This document shows, piece by piece, positions 1 through 7,981 of a DNA stretch of 15,938 nucleotides. Location: positions 1-15,938 of the forward strand of contig JAILRX010000090.1 of assembly GCA_024697985.1 (NCBI GenBank). Direction: 5' to 3'. The DNA is from Treponemataceae bacterium (lineage in GTDB: Bacteria > Spirochaetota > Spirochaetia > Treponematales > Treponemataceae). Under the pieces are notes generated by a model. The model was not told where the DNA came from, made no database searches, and saw only the letters and a program-made list of their open reading frames with translations. The translations under genes were made by a program, and so were the position numbers. Within the stretch, counting starts at the first letter, position 1; every line of letters starts with the position of its first letter.

Positions 1-2439
1 GGCCGTAACCCCTGCACCAGCACCGTATCCACGAATTGTCATCGGGATTGGATTGTAGCGGGCCGTATGGAAAACGAAAGCGTTTTCGCATCCCTTTACG
101 CCGTAAAGCGGATTTTCTGAATCAACTTCCAGAACACCGACACTGACCTTTCCGTCTTCGATTGAAGCTGCCATTCGAAGGACCTTGTCCTGGGCCTTAA
201 GTTCTTCAATCTTCTTTGAAAAATATTCATCAACTTCAGGAAGTCTTGCCATAAATTCATCAACACTTCCGGTCGTATCAAACCAATCCGGGAATACATT
301 TCTCATTTCGATATCTTCAAGATCAACATCCATTCCAGATTCTCGTGCAATGATCAAAGCCTTTCTAGCTACGTCCATTCCGCCAAGGTCATCTCGAGGA
401 TCAGGTTCCGTGAATTTCTTTTCACGTGCTTCCTGTACGGCCTTACTGAAAAGAACTCCTTCATCCAAGCGACCAAAAATATACGAAAGAGAACCTGACA
501 TAATTCCGTAGAAACCTGTAAGCTTATCACCTGATTTGAACAGGTTCTGCAAAGTATCAATGATAGGAAGACCTGCACCAACGTTCGTTTCATAAAGGAA
601 ACGGCAGTGCATCTTGTTTGCAGTCTTTCGAAGCTGTCTGTAATAATCCATGCTCATTGAGTTTGCCCTCTTGTTAGGAGTTGCGATGTGCATTCCAGCT
701 TCAAGTATATCAAGATATCGTTTTGGCAAATCGTAGCTTGCCGTACAGTCAACAAAAATTGGATTCAAAGGTTTTGTTTCCTTGACAAAATTGATGACGG
801 TATCAACGCTTGAAAACTGCTTTGATTTTTTCAAATCGGTTCGCCAATCCGTCAAATCAAGACCTGTCTCGCTAAGAAGCATTTTTTCGCCCGTAGCAAT
901 TGCCATGACCTTAACGTCAATTCCCTGTGAATACAAATCCTCATACTGAGTCTTAATCTGATCCAAAAGACATCCGCCGATTGTTCCAGCACCGAAAGCA
1001 AAAACTTCTACAGTCTGCAATGTGTTGAAGAAAAACTGATGTGAAATCTTAACGGCAGTATCTCCGTCATCAGCAGAAATTACGGCAGAAATAGAGCGTT
1101 CAGAAGAGCCCTGAGCAATTGCGAGAATGTTGATGTCGCGGCTTGCCAAAGCATCAAAGAAAGTACCTGCAACACCGCGGGTCTTTTTCATTCCGTCTCC
1201 GACAATCGAAACGATCGCACAGTTTTCGTGAACTTCGATAAGTTCTATCAACTTGCCCTGAATTTCAAGATTGAATTCTGCACAAAGTAAGTCGTAAACC
1301 TGGCGCGCATCACTCTGTCGTACACAGAAACTGATTGTATATTCTGAACTTGACTGGGTAATCAAAAGCATTGAAATGCCGGCCTTGGAAACAACGCCGA
1401 AAATTCTTGATGCGATTCCGCTCTTTCCTTTCATTCCGGCACCGCTTACGCTGATCATTGCCGTATTTTTAAGGCAGGAAATTCCTCGTACAGGACCTAC
1501 CTTTGCGTTTTCGTATGGACCGGCTCCAATTCTAGTACCGCGTGCAGAAGGATTGTGGCTGTTCAAGCTCCAAGCTTCGATTCCACGTGCTGCAAGAGGC
1601 GCAAGTGTTTTTGGATGCAGGACTTTTGAACCGAAGAATGAAAGTTCCATAGCTTCTTCATAAGTCATGTCATCTACAAGGATTGCATCCGGGATGATTC
1701 TTGGATCTGCGGTATAAATTCCGTCTACATCAGTCCAGAACTCAACCTTTGACGAACGGAGGGCAGCGCCAATGATGGCAGCCGAAAAATCCGAACCGTT
1801 TCTTCCCAAAAGTCCCATTACAGGCTCATTTTCCTTAGCCGATTTCCAGCCGCAGACAAAACCTGGGAAAAGAAGGATCTGTGCATCAGCAGCAATTTTT
1901 CCTTCGCGGTAAGGGCGCATTTCTTCATCAGTAAGATAATAATCCGGGTCGCCTTCTCCCTGGTTGCCAGAAGTGATTATGACTTTTCTTGAATCAACCA
2001 GCTCAACCTTGAAACCTTTTGCTTCAAGAATTGACTGCATGATAGGGCTGCTCAAAAGCTCGCCCACTCCCATAAGTCTGCAGTAAATTGAATTAGGACA
2101 TTCGCCGAAAGCCTCGACAGCCTGGAGAAGTTTTCCCATCTCTGAAAAAACTGGCTCAAGTTTTGCCATAGTTTTCTTAGAATCAAATTTTTTCAAGGAT
2201 TTTTCCAGGTCATCACAGATTTTCTGATGAAAGTCTCGGAAATATTTTATATATTCAGCTGAAAATTCACCTGAACAGCATTTGTCTATACTTTCCTGAA
2301 GTTTATTGGAAATTCCAGCGGCTGCTGAAACGACAACGCTTATTTTTTCATTTTTTGCACGGCCAATAATGATGTCAGCGGAATCCTGCATTCTGCATGC
2401 ATCGGCCATTGATGTTCCGCCAAATTTCAACGTAATCAT
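1..2439 (-). CDS. thrA: Bifunctional aspartate kinase / homoserine dehydrogenase (3' end cut by window edge)
   Basis: Catalyses the first step (aspartate to aspartyl phosphate) and third step (aspartate semialdehyde to homoserine) of the threonine/methionine branch, in the cytoplasm. I read 813 codons from the ATG at 2439 to base 1 with no stop. The kinase domain opens with KFGGTS (residues 5-10). Two ACT modules follow at about 325-400 and 408-470, with SSSEYTISF and GSSERSISA cores, consistent with feedback control by threonine as in enterobacterial ThrA. The dehydrogenase Rossmann motif GAGTIGG starts at residue 483. The catalytic EPDPRDDLGGMDVARK segment spans 678-693, with Asp689 and Lys693 matching the Asp/Lys pair of yeast homoserine dehydrogenase. 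The protein runs off in YGAGAGVTA, a motif that normally lies about 10-20 residues before the end, so almost all of it is present. AGAGG lies about 8 bases before the ATG. It is divergent from the EAL gene. Confidence 0.96.
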   Translation of the reverse strand, partial: MITLKFGGTSMADACRMQDSADIIIGRAKNEKISVVVSAAAGISNKLQESIDKCCSGEFSAEYIKYFRDFHQKICDDLEKSLKKFDSKKTMAKLEPVFSEMGKLLQAVEAFGECPNSIYCRLMGVGELLSSPIMQSILEAKGFKVELVDSRKVIITSGNQGEGDPDYYLTDEEMRPYREGKIAADAQILLFPGFVCGWKSAKENEPVMGLLGRNGSDFSAAIIGAALRSSKVEFWTDVDGIYTADPRIIPDAILVDDMTYEEAMELSFFGSKVLHPKTLAPLAARGIEAWSLNSHNPSARGTRIGAGPYENAKVGPVRGISCLKNTAMISVSGAGMKGKSGIASRIFGVVSKAGISMLLITQSSSEYTISFCVRQSDARQVYDLLCAEFNLEIQGKLIELIEVHENCAIVSIVGDGMKKTRGVAGTFFDALASRDINILAIAQGSSERSISAVISADDGDTAVKISHQFFFNTLQTVEVFAFGAGTIGGCLLDQIKTQYEDLYSQGIDVKVMAIATGEKMLLSETGLDLTDWRTDLKKSKQFSSVDTVINFVKETKPLNPIFVDCTASYDLPKRYLDILEAGMHIATPNKRANSMSMDYYRQLRKTANKMHCRFLYETNVGAGLPIIDTLQNLFKSGDKLTGFYGIMSGSLSYIFGRLDEGVLFSKAVQEAREKKFTEPDPRDDLGGMDVARKALIIARESGMDVDLEDIEMRNVFPDWFDTTGSVDEFMARLPEVDEYFSKKIEELKAQDKVLRMAASIEDGKVSVGVLEVDSENPLYGVKGCENAFVFHTARYNPIPMTIRGYGAGAGVTA

Positions 2440-2457
2440 TTAAAACCTCTTTTAATA

Positions 2458-2486
2458 AGTATAACTTATATCAGTCCTTTTTACAA
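2458..2486 (-). promoter_or_regulatory. Candidate sigma-70 promoter of thrA
   Basis: On the minus strand TTGTAA (2486-2481, 4 of 6 to the -35 consensus) is followed after 17 bases by TATACT (2463-2458, 5 of 6 to the -10 consensus). It lies 19 bases before the thrA start codon. I saw no leader peptide or attenuator, so control is probably mainly allosteric. Prediction by eye only. Confidence 0.5.
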
Positions 2487-2536
2487 CAATTCAAAGAAGG
2501 CCAACTCTTTTCTATATATTTTGCTTGAATTTTTAA

Positions 2537-2542
2537 TATAAT
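2537..2542 (+). promoter_or_regulatory. Possible -10 box for the EAL-domain gene
   Basis: A perfect TATAAT sits 17 bases before the ATG at 2560, with no convincing -35 hexamer 16-18 bases upstream. If used, the 5' leader would be only about 10 bases and would carry no SD sequence, a nearly leaderless mRNA. In AT-rich DNA such a hexamer can occur by chance. Confidence 0.3.
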
Positions 2543-2559
2543 CAACTTATCATTGTTCT

Positions 2560-4719
2560 ATGCTTTATGACATTTGTTTTGATATCAGTGCCCTAATAAT
2601 TTATTCGACTCTGATTATTTTATTTCTCTCTCACAAAATCGTGAACAGCCGTCAAAATACGCTTTTCATGCTTTTTCTCGTGGGATTAATCAGTACAGCA
2701 CTTCTCAGCATAGCTTCATCATATTTACTTGGAAATACAGATGCAAATCCAAACCTAACTTTAACAATATTATATTTCTATAAAGTTTCACTTGCAGCCA
2801 TCCCGCTTGGATATTTCTTTTTTGTAGAATCTTTTTCATTCAAGGAAAACGAGCCTTTTCCTAAAAAAGCCCTCTGGGCTAACGCCATCTTTATCGTACA
2901 GGTCATCTGTCTTGCAATCTGCTTTGCAACCGGCAATTCACAGTATCAGATAAATGAAGCCGGACAAGTTTTTGAAACAAATCCATTTATTGCAATAAAC
3001 AAAGTTGAAAAGACCGCCATGGATGTAGTCGCCATAAGATCAAACGCAATATTCTATTCGACCTACATTTTTTCATTTATGATTTTTATACTTGCCGGCA
3101 TCAGAATCAGACTTTCGCACAGCAGGATTCCAGTAAAATCAATCATCACGATTTTCTCATTCTTCGTATTGATTACGCTTACCCAGATCCTGCAAATCTA
3201 TGTAAACGACCTGATTTTCTATCCAGACCATCACTTTGAACTTTTCAGCATTTCGTTTGCAATTTCGTGCATAATCATTTATTCAATCATACAGAAACCG
3301 GATTCCTTCCTGAATGAACACACAGGATGTCTCAACCAGACCGCATTCAGGATTACAGGTTCACGACTTTTCAAAAAGAAGAAGGCTGCCTGCGTCGGAA
3401 TCCTTATCGAAGATTTTTATTTTCTCTGCTCAACCTTTACCTTTGATACCATCTATAAGATTTTAAAGCAGGTTCCAAAGGCAATTTACGCATATATCAG
3501 AAATCAGGAAATATTCAAAAACAAATCAAGCATAAAGCTTTACCACGTAAAACAGGAACAGTTCTGCCTGGTTTTTGAAATTACAAATGAAAGCACTGAA
3601 GAGCTTTATGACAAGATAAGCAGATTTACCGAAGGTTTGAACAAAGCCCTTCAAAAACGAAGATGGGATCAGACCGACATCACGCTGTATTTCAGGCTCA
3701 TCACATTCATGCCGGATGACATCGTAACATCCGACAACACAATGGATACGCTTGATACTGTCGAAAACGACTCTATTACCAGAGCGAACTTCAAGTCGCC
3801 AATAATCGAAGCAAAAGATATCGACAATTCCAAGAAAAAGGACTTCATCTTCACAACAGAAATCATCCGGGAAAACCTTCAGAATGATAAATTTGAAGTT
3901 TACTATCAGCCGATTTACTCATGTAAAAAACGAAGGATTTGTGCCGCAGAAGCCCTTGTACGAATGAAGGATAAAAACGGAAAATTCATGAATCCTGAAA
4001 TCTTCATCCCTATTTCGGAAAAGAACGGAACGATCTCTTCTATCGGCGAACGTGTATTTGAAAAAGTCTGCCAGATGATCAGACATTACAAACCTGAAAA
4101 TTACGGAATTGAAAAAATCAACGTAAACCTTTCAGTCGTTCAGTGCATGAGCGAAGATTTGAACCGTCAGCTGGTTGATATCGCCGACCGATACAACATT
4201 CCACACACGATGTTCAACTTTGAAATCACAGAAACAGCCTATTCAAACTATTTTGATACGCTTAAAAATAACGTCGAAGGTTTCGTAAATCAGGGGATCG
4301 AGCTTTCACTTGATGATTACGGTTCTGGACTTGCAAACCTCAACTACATTCTTCAGCTTCCATTTTCCAAAATCAAAATTGACAAGGAAATCGTATGGAT
4401 GGCCTGCAAGAAGGAAAAGGCAATGGTTGCCCTCAAATCAACGACTAAGATGATAAAGGACATGAACCTTAACATTCTTGCAGAAGGTGTAGAAACCGAA
4501 GAACAGATGCAGTGCCTCATAGACATGGGTTACGACTACCTTCAGGGATATTTCTTCTCAAAACCTGTTCCGGCAGAAGAATTCATGGCTCTTGTTAAAA
4601 GCGAAAAGGAAAAACATCCAGAGCTTTACAAGGACTTGGAGCCAGTTGATGAAGATGAAATCACTGAAGAAAACAATGACGATGAAATCGAAGAATTAGA
4701 TTATCTGGAAGAACTGTAA
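2560..4719 (+). CDS. Membrane-anchored EAL-domain c-di-GMP phosphodiesterase with degenerate GGDEF-like region
   Basis: Predicted to hydrolyse c-di-GMP to pGpG at the inner membrane. Residues 1-245 carry about seven or eight hydrophobic segments, resembling 7TM sensor inputs of signalling proteins. Residues about 255-405 start with HTGCLNQTAF, reminiscent of the opening of GGDEF domains (D.LTGLLNRRAF), but no GGDEF/GGEEF loop is present, so cyclase activity is unlikely. The EAL domain (about 430-690) looks catalytically complete: EALVR at 464-468, Asn523, Glu555, the DDYG motif with Asp585-Asp586, Lys606, EGVET from Glu642, and QGYFFSKP from Gln662. A roughly 30-residue, very acidic tail (EPVDEDEITEENNDDEIEEL type) follows. 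The ATG at 2560 has no evident SD; no better in-frame start keeps the first membrane segment. Assignment to the EAL family is firm, but the signal sensed is unknown. Confidence 0.92.
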   Translation: MLYDICFDISALIIYSTLIILFLSHKIVNSRQNTLFMLFLVGLISTALLSIASSYLLGNTDANPNLTLTILYFYKVSLAAIPLGYFFFVESFSFKENEPFPKKALWANAIFIVQVICLAICFATGNSQYQINEAGQVFETNPFIAINKVEKTAMDVVAIRSNAIFYSTYIFSFMIFILAGIRIRLSHSRIPVKSIITIFSFFVLITLTQILQIYVNDLIFYPDHHFELFSISFAISCIIIYSIIQKPDSFLNEHTGCLNQTAFRITGSRLFKKKKAACVGILIEDFYFLCSTFTFDTIYKILKQVPKAIYAYIRNQEIFKNKSSIKLYHVKQEQFCLVFEITNESTEELYDKISRFTEGLNKALQKRRWDQTDITLYFRLITFMPDDIVTSDNTMDTLDTVENDSITRANFKSPIIEAKDIDNSKKKDFIFTTEIIRENLQNDKFEVYYQPIYSCKKRRICAAEALVRMKDKNGKFMNPEIFIPISEKNGTISSIGERVFEKVCQMIRHYKPENYGIEKINVNLSVVQCMSEDLNRQLVDIADRYNIPHTMFNFEITETAYSNYFDTLKNNVEGFVNQGIELSLDDYGSGLANLNYILQLPFSKIKIDKEIVWMACKKEKAMVALKSTTKMIKDMNLNILAEGVETEEQMQCLIDMGYDYLQGYFFSKPVPAEEFMALVKSEKEKHPELYKDLEPVDEDEITEENNDDEIEELDYLEEL

Positions 4720-4806
4720 TTTTCTGCTTCACGTCTGACACTTTAAAACAAAGCCTTTTTCTGATAAAATAATTTCATACTCAAACTAAATTACAAGGAT
4801 ATTATA

Positions 4807-6003
4807 ATGTCTAAAATTCAGATGAAAAATGCCATTGCAGAGCTCGATGGCGATGAAATGACTAGAGTTCTTTGGGCAGTTATCAAGGAAAAACTGCTTG
4901 ATCCATATATCGACCTTAAGACAGAATATTACGATCTTGGACTCAAAAATCGTGATGATTCTGATGATAAAATCACCTATGAAGCTGCAAATGCCATCAA
5001 AAGGCTTGGAGTCGGCGTAAAATGCGCTACGATCACTTCCAATGCAGCCCGAGTTAAAGAATACAACCTCAAGCAGCTGACACCAAGTCCTAACGGAATC
5101 ATCCGAAGCGAACTTGACGGAACAGTTTTCCGCACACCGATTTTCGTAAAGAACGTTCACTGCAACGTTTCAAGCTGGAAAAAGCCTATCATACTTGGAC
5201 GACACGCCTATGGTGATGTCTACAAGAACTGCGAAATCAAAACACCTTGTAAGGGAAAGGCTGAACTGGTTTTCACAGGTGAGGACGGAACAGAAATCCG
5301 AAAGACAATCATGGATATGAAAGGTCCTGGAATCATTCAGGGAATCCACAACCTTGATTCTTCTATCGAAAGCTTCGCACGATGCTGCTTTACATATGCG
5401 CTCGACCAGAAAGTTCCTGTATGGTTCGGAGCAAAAGACACCATCAGCAAAACATACGACGGAAACTTCAAGGAGATTTTCCAGAGAGTTTTTGACGCAG
5501 AATACAAGACCAAATTCGAACAGGCTGGAATCGAATATTTCTACACATTGATTGACGATGCAGTTGCCAGAATCATGAAATGCGAAGGCGGTCTGATGTG
5601 GGCCTGCAAAAACTACGACGGTGACGTCATGAGCGACATGGTAGCCTCTGCCTGCGGAAGTCTTGCGATGATGACTTCAGTTCTCGTAAGCCCTGACGGA
5701 TGCTACGAATACGAAGCAAGCCACGGAACCGTACAGAAACACTATTACCGATACCAGAAAGGCGAAAAGACAAGCACAAACCCTGTAGCACTCATTTTTG
5801 CATGGACGGGAGCGCTTGCTAAACGAGGCGAAATTGACGGAACAAAAGATCTCGTTGACTTTGCAAAAAAGCTTGAAAAAGCAACTCTTTCCACAATCGA
5901 AGACGGAATCATGACAGGAGACCTTGCACGACTTGCAGATCCGGCCCCTGCCAAGGTTCTTAATTCATGGGAATTCATTGACGAAATAGCATCAAGACTT
6001 TAA
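4807..6003 (+). CDS. icd: Isocitrate dehydrogenase, type II (eukaryotic-like), probably NADP-dependent
   Basis: Oxidatively decarboxylates isocitrate to 2-oxoglutarate in the cytoplasm. The 398 residues align by eye along nearly their full length with human IDH1/IDH2 rather than with the E. coli Icd type. Shared segments include GDEMTR, GVKCATIT, SPNG.IR, GRHAYGD, KYDG-like TYDGNFK, LIDD, WACKNYDGDV.SD, EASHGTV and TSTNP. Arg132 (in GRHAYGD) falls at the same number as human Arg132. The Ser/Asn of SPNG and the metal-binding aspartates of LIDD and NYDGDV are kept. In the cofactor loop HGTVQKHY, Lys311 replaces the Arg314 of human IDH1 that contacts the NADP 2'-phosphate; His312 (human His315) is kept, so NADP is likely but not certain. 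The protein is about 16 residues shorter than human IDH1, mostly at the C-terminus. AAGGA lies 7 bases before the ATG; a weak -10 TAAAAT is at 4775-4780. The esterase follows after 31 bases. Confidence 0.95.
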   Translation: MSKIQMKNAIAELDGDEMTRVLWAVIKEKLLDPYIDLKTEYYDLGLKNRDDSDDKITYEAANAIKRLGVGVKCATITSNAARVKEYNLKQLTPSPNGIIRSELDGTVFRTPIFVKNVHCNVSSWKKPIILGRHAYGDVYKNCEIKTPCKGKAELVFTGEDGTEIRKTIMDMKGPGIIQGIHNLDSSIESFARCCFTYALDQKVPVWFGAKDTISKTYDGNFKEIFQRVFDAEYKTKFEQAGIEYFYTLIDDAVARIMKCEGGLMWACKNYDGDVMSDMVASACGSLAMMTSVLVSPDGCYEYEASHGTVQKHYYRYQKGEKTSTNPVALIFAWTGALAKRGEIDGTKDLVDFAKKLEKATLSTIEDGIMTGDLARLADPAPAKVLNSWEFIDEIASRL

Positions 6004-6034
6004 ATAAATTTTTCATAAATCCCCAGGAGGTCCA

Positions 6035-7687
6035 ATGAAAAAATTTTTATTTTCATCATTGATAGGATTTTGTGTAATTTTCGTTTCCTGTACTTCAACG
6101 ACAGAACTCGTAAAAGCTTCAGAAACTTCAAGTTACACAGAACCGGTTGTTGTTGAACAGGGAGCCGTCGTAGGCGTATACAGTGCCGACAATCAGGTTG
6201 AAATTTTTGCCGGCATTCCTTATGCAAAACCACCTCTTGGCGAACTTAGATGGAGGGAACCTCAGGACGGCGCAAAATGGGATGAAACCCTGATTGCCGA
6301 TAAATTCGCCCCGATGTCGATGCAGAAGCAGAGTTCACGATTCTTCAATTGGCTCTGGAACACATTTGCAATGCATTCCAGAGGCGACAGATCTGACCTT
6401 GCACCTGCAAGCGAAGACTGCCTTTACCTGAACATCTGGAAACCGGCCGGTGACAAGAAAAACCTTCCTGTTCTGGTCTACATCCACGGAGGCTCTCTTG
6501 TTGGAGGAAGTTCTTTTTTCTCTGCCTTTGACGGCGAAAGCATGGCCCATCATGACATAATCCGCGTAAACATTGATTACAGAACCGGAATTTTTGGTTT
6601 TATCGCGATGGATGAACTTGCAGAAGAAAGCCCTAACCTCACAACCGGAAACTACGGACTTCTTGACCAGATCAAGGCACTCGAATGGGTTAAAGAAAAT
6701 ATCGCTGCATTTGGCGGCGATCCTGAAAACATCACGATTGCCGGTGAATCAGCTGGTTCTTCATGCGTCAGCGCATTATGCGCAAGTCCTCTTGCAAAAG
6801 GTCTTTTCACAAAGGCCATCGGAACGAGCTCCTCAGTCGTAAGGCAGATTCCACCACATACATTCTATTCACTGAACGAACTGAGACAAAAGACAAAACG
6901 AGTCATGGTTGACCTTGAAGTCACATCAGTCCAGGAAATGAGAAAACTTCCTGCAAAAAAACTCGTAAAGTATACCCGCAACTTCAACGGAATGACCGTA
7001 GACGGCTACGTACTTCCTGACTATCCGTGGGATATTTACAAGGCTGGAAAAAACAACGAAGTTGCCCTTCTGAACGGCTTCAACGAGCACGAAGGTTTTG
7101 CATTCACCTTCTTTGAAAAAATCAATGCAAAAACCTATCCAAAACTTGTTGAAAAAGCATTCCCTGGGTTCAGCGAGCAGATTCTTCAGATGTATCCAGC
7201 AAAGGATAAAAAAGAAGCCAAGCTTCAGTATGACAAGCTCTTTACGGCAAATGCCTTCAGTTTCTCGCATTACACATGGAGCAACGCGGCAATGGATAAC
7301 GGCGTAAAAACCTATGAGTATTACTTCACAAAAAGCAACAAGGGAGTCGGAACAAACCATAGCGGCGAGATGATTTACTCGTACGGTAACGTACCAAAAG
7401 AACCGAACAAGGATGCTAAAAACTACGATGAAACAGACTATGTCCTTGAAACTCAGATGATGAGTTATTGGATCAATTTTGCAAAAACAGGAAATCCAAA
7501 CGGTCTGGACGTCAACGCAGAAAAACTTCCTGAATGGCCGCTTCTCAACGATGACAGGACAAAGGTCCTCGAACTTGGAAGCGAAGTCAAGGTTATAGAG
7601 GAACCTTATCTCGAGCTTTACAAGATCCTGCAGGCCTACTCCGATACCCTGGGACGAGGCTCAAATAAAGACTGGGACCCAAGATAA
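6035..7687 (+). CDS. Lipoprotein type-B carboxylesterase (alpha/beta hydrolase)
   Basis: Predicted to hydrolyse carboxylic esters outside the cytoplasm. The first 19 residues form a lipoprotein signal peptide (two Lys, a hydrophobic core, then FVSC with Cys19 as the lipidated residue), a relaxed spirochaetal type of lipobox. The mature part is a full-length type-B carboxylesterase/cholinesterase-like fold. It has AGIPYAKPPLGELRWREP near the N-terminus, SEDCLYLNIWKP, the oxyanion-hole HGG (YIHGGSLVGG), and the nucleophile elbow GESAG with Ser239. The acid is Glu353 in NEHEGF and the base is His442 in NHSGEMIYSYGN. All three triad positions are filled. The SD AGGAGG (6025-6030), four bases before the ATG, is one of the best in the window. 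It is 31 bases behind icd with no terminator between, so probably on the same mRNA, although the two functions are not obviously linked. The substrate is unknown. A strong terminator follows. Confidence 0.92.
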   Translation: MKKFLFSSLIGFCVIFVSCTSTTELVKASETSSYTEPVVVEQGAVVGVYSADNQVEIFAGIPYAKPPLGELRWREPQDGAKWDETLIADKFAPMSMQKQSSRFFNWLWNTFAMHSRGDRSDLAPASEDCLYLNIWKPAGDKKNLPVLVYIHGGSLVGGSSFFSAFDGESMAHHDIIRVNIDYRTGIFGFIAMDELAEESPNLTTGNYGLLDQIKALEWVKENIAAFGGDPENITIAGESAGSSCVSALCASPLAKGLFTKAIGTSSSVVRQIPPHTFYSLNELRQKTKRVMVDLEVTSVQEMRKLPAKKLVKYTRNFNGMTVDGYVLPDYPWDIYKAGKNNEVALLNGFNEHEGFAFTFFEKINAKTYPKLVEKAFPGFSEQILQMYPAKDKKEAKLQYDKLFTANAFSFSHYTWSNAAMDNGVKTYEYYFTKSNKGVGTNHSGEMIYSYGNVPKEPNKDAKNYDETDYVLETQMMSYWINFAKTGNPNGLDVNAEKLPEWPLLNDDRTKVLELGSEVKVIEEPYLELYKILQAYSDTLGRGSNKDWDPR

Positions 7688-7711
7688 GTTTTTTAACATG
7701 TTGATACTGCA

Positions 7712-7741
7712 AGCCGCATTTTTTAAGTGCGGCTTTTTTTA
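7712..7741 (+). terminator. Rho-independent terminator of the icd-esterase unit
   Basis: AGCCGCA (7712-7718) pairs with TGCGGCT (7728-7734) around a nine-base loop and is followed by a run of T to 7740. It lies 25 bases after the esterase stop. Confidence 0.9.
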
Positions 7742-7759
7742 TGTTTTTATGAATTGATA

Positions 7760-7788
7760 CCCTCGCTACCCCATCCCCTACCCGCCCC
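7760..7788 (-). other. G-quadruplex-forming motif (five G-runs on the minus strand)
   Basis: Plus-strand C-runs lie at 7760-7762, 7769-7772, 7775-7778, 7781-7783 and 7785-7788, separated by 6, 2, 2 and 1 bases. The minus strand therefore fits the G3+N1-7 quadruplex pattern with a spare run. It stands out in otherwise very AT-rich intergenic DNA, just after the esterase terminator and about 200 bases before lipase copy 1. No equivalent precedes copies 2 or 3. The motif is read directly; folding in vivo is inference. Confidence 0.6.
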
Positions 7789-7793
7789 GGTAT

Positions 7794-7811
7794 TTTTCTA
7801 CCCCTAGAAAA
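7794..7811. promoter_or_regulatory. Inverted repeat TTTTCTA-CCCC-TAGAAAA, candidate operator of lipase copy 1
   Basis: A perfect 7-bp inverted repeat with a CCCC spacer. The identical 18 bases recur at 8849-8866, at nearly the same distance (about 170 bp) before lipase copy 2. The next 29 bases are also conserved (4 mismatches). The stem is too AT-rich and lacks a following T-run to be a terminator, so a protein-binding site is the better reading. The regulator is unknown. Confidence 0.55.
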
Positions 7812-7851
7812 GTTTAAATATTTAACATTTTTTGTTTTCATTTTTAGTAAC

Positions 7852-7868
7852 AATTGTAAATTACAATT
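7852..7868. promoter_or_regulatory. Perfect palindrome AATTGTAA-A-TTACAATT upstream of lipase copy 1
   Basis: Two 8-base arms meet around a single A. The same half-sites (TTACAATT and AATTGTAA) recur in the leader at 7936-7943 and 7962-7969. The matching part of the copy 2 upstream region (around 8909-8925) is degenerate, so this site is specific to copy 1. It could be a binding site for the same factor as the leader palindrome, or a chance AT-rich structure. Confidence 0.35.
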
Positions 7869-7888
7869 ATTTAATCAATCTTATTAAT

Positions 7889-7917
7889 TTGACGGATAAA
7901 AAAAATGGATGCACACT
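7889..7917 (+). promoter_or_regulatory. Candidate promoter of lipase copy 1
   Basis: TTGACG (7889-7894, 5 of 6 to the -35 consensus) is followed after 17 bases by CACACT, which matches the -10 consensus at only 3 of 6 positions. The TTGACG box is conserved in copy 2 (8943-8948) and as TTGACA in copy 3 (9945-9950), which supports it as the -35 element. A start of transcription near 7924 would leave a leader of about 58 bases. The poor -10 suggests an activator or a different sigma factor. Confidence 0.4.
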
Positions 7918-7935
7918 TAAACTATCAGCAAGGAT

Positions 7936-7969
7936 TTACAATTATCACGATATTTGTAATGAATTGTAA
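7936..7969 (+). promoter_or_regulatory. Leader palindrome with alternative pairing next to the SD of lipase copy 1
   Basis: TTACAAT-TATC-AC-GATA-TTTGTAA (7936-7959) is a near-perfect palindrome: ten pairs, one T-T mismatch and a two-base centre. The left arm TTACAATT can instead pair perfectly with AATTGTAA at 7962-7969, whose last two bases are the start of the AAGGAGG SD (7968-7974). The two pairings exclude each other. Copy 2 keeps the arrangement at 8990-9024. Whether it acts as RNA structure or as a DNA operator cannot be told from sequence. Confidence 0.45.
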
Positions 7970-7981
7970 GGAGGAGAAAAA

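Noticed and set aside
3310..3780. Active diguanylate cyclase domain in the EAL protein
   Set aside because: No GGDEF/GGEEF loop or metal-binding pattern is found; only the opening TG-LN-type motif is recognisable.
4786..5160. Minus-strand frame of 124 codons opposite icd
   Set aside because: Shadow of a strongly conserved enzyme gene; no recognisable features or SD.
6926..7360. Minus-strand frame of 144 codons opposite the esterase gene
   Set aside because: Shadow frame within a gene whose catalytic motifs are unmistakable.
7794..7811. Reading the TTTTCTA-CCCC-TAGAAAA element as a terminator
   Set aside because: The stem is short and AT-rich with no T-run after it, and real terminators already end the preceding genes.
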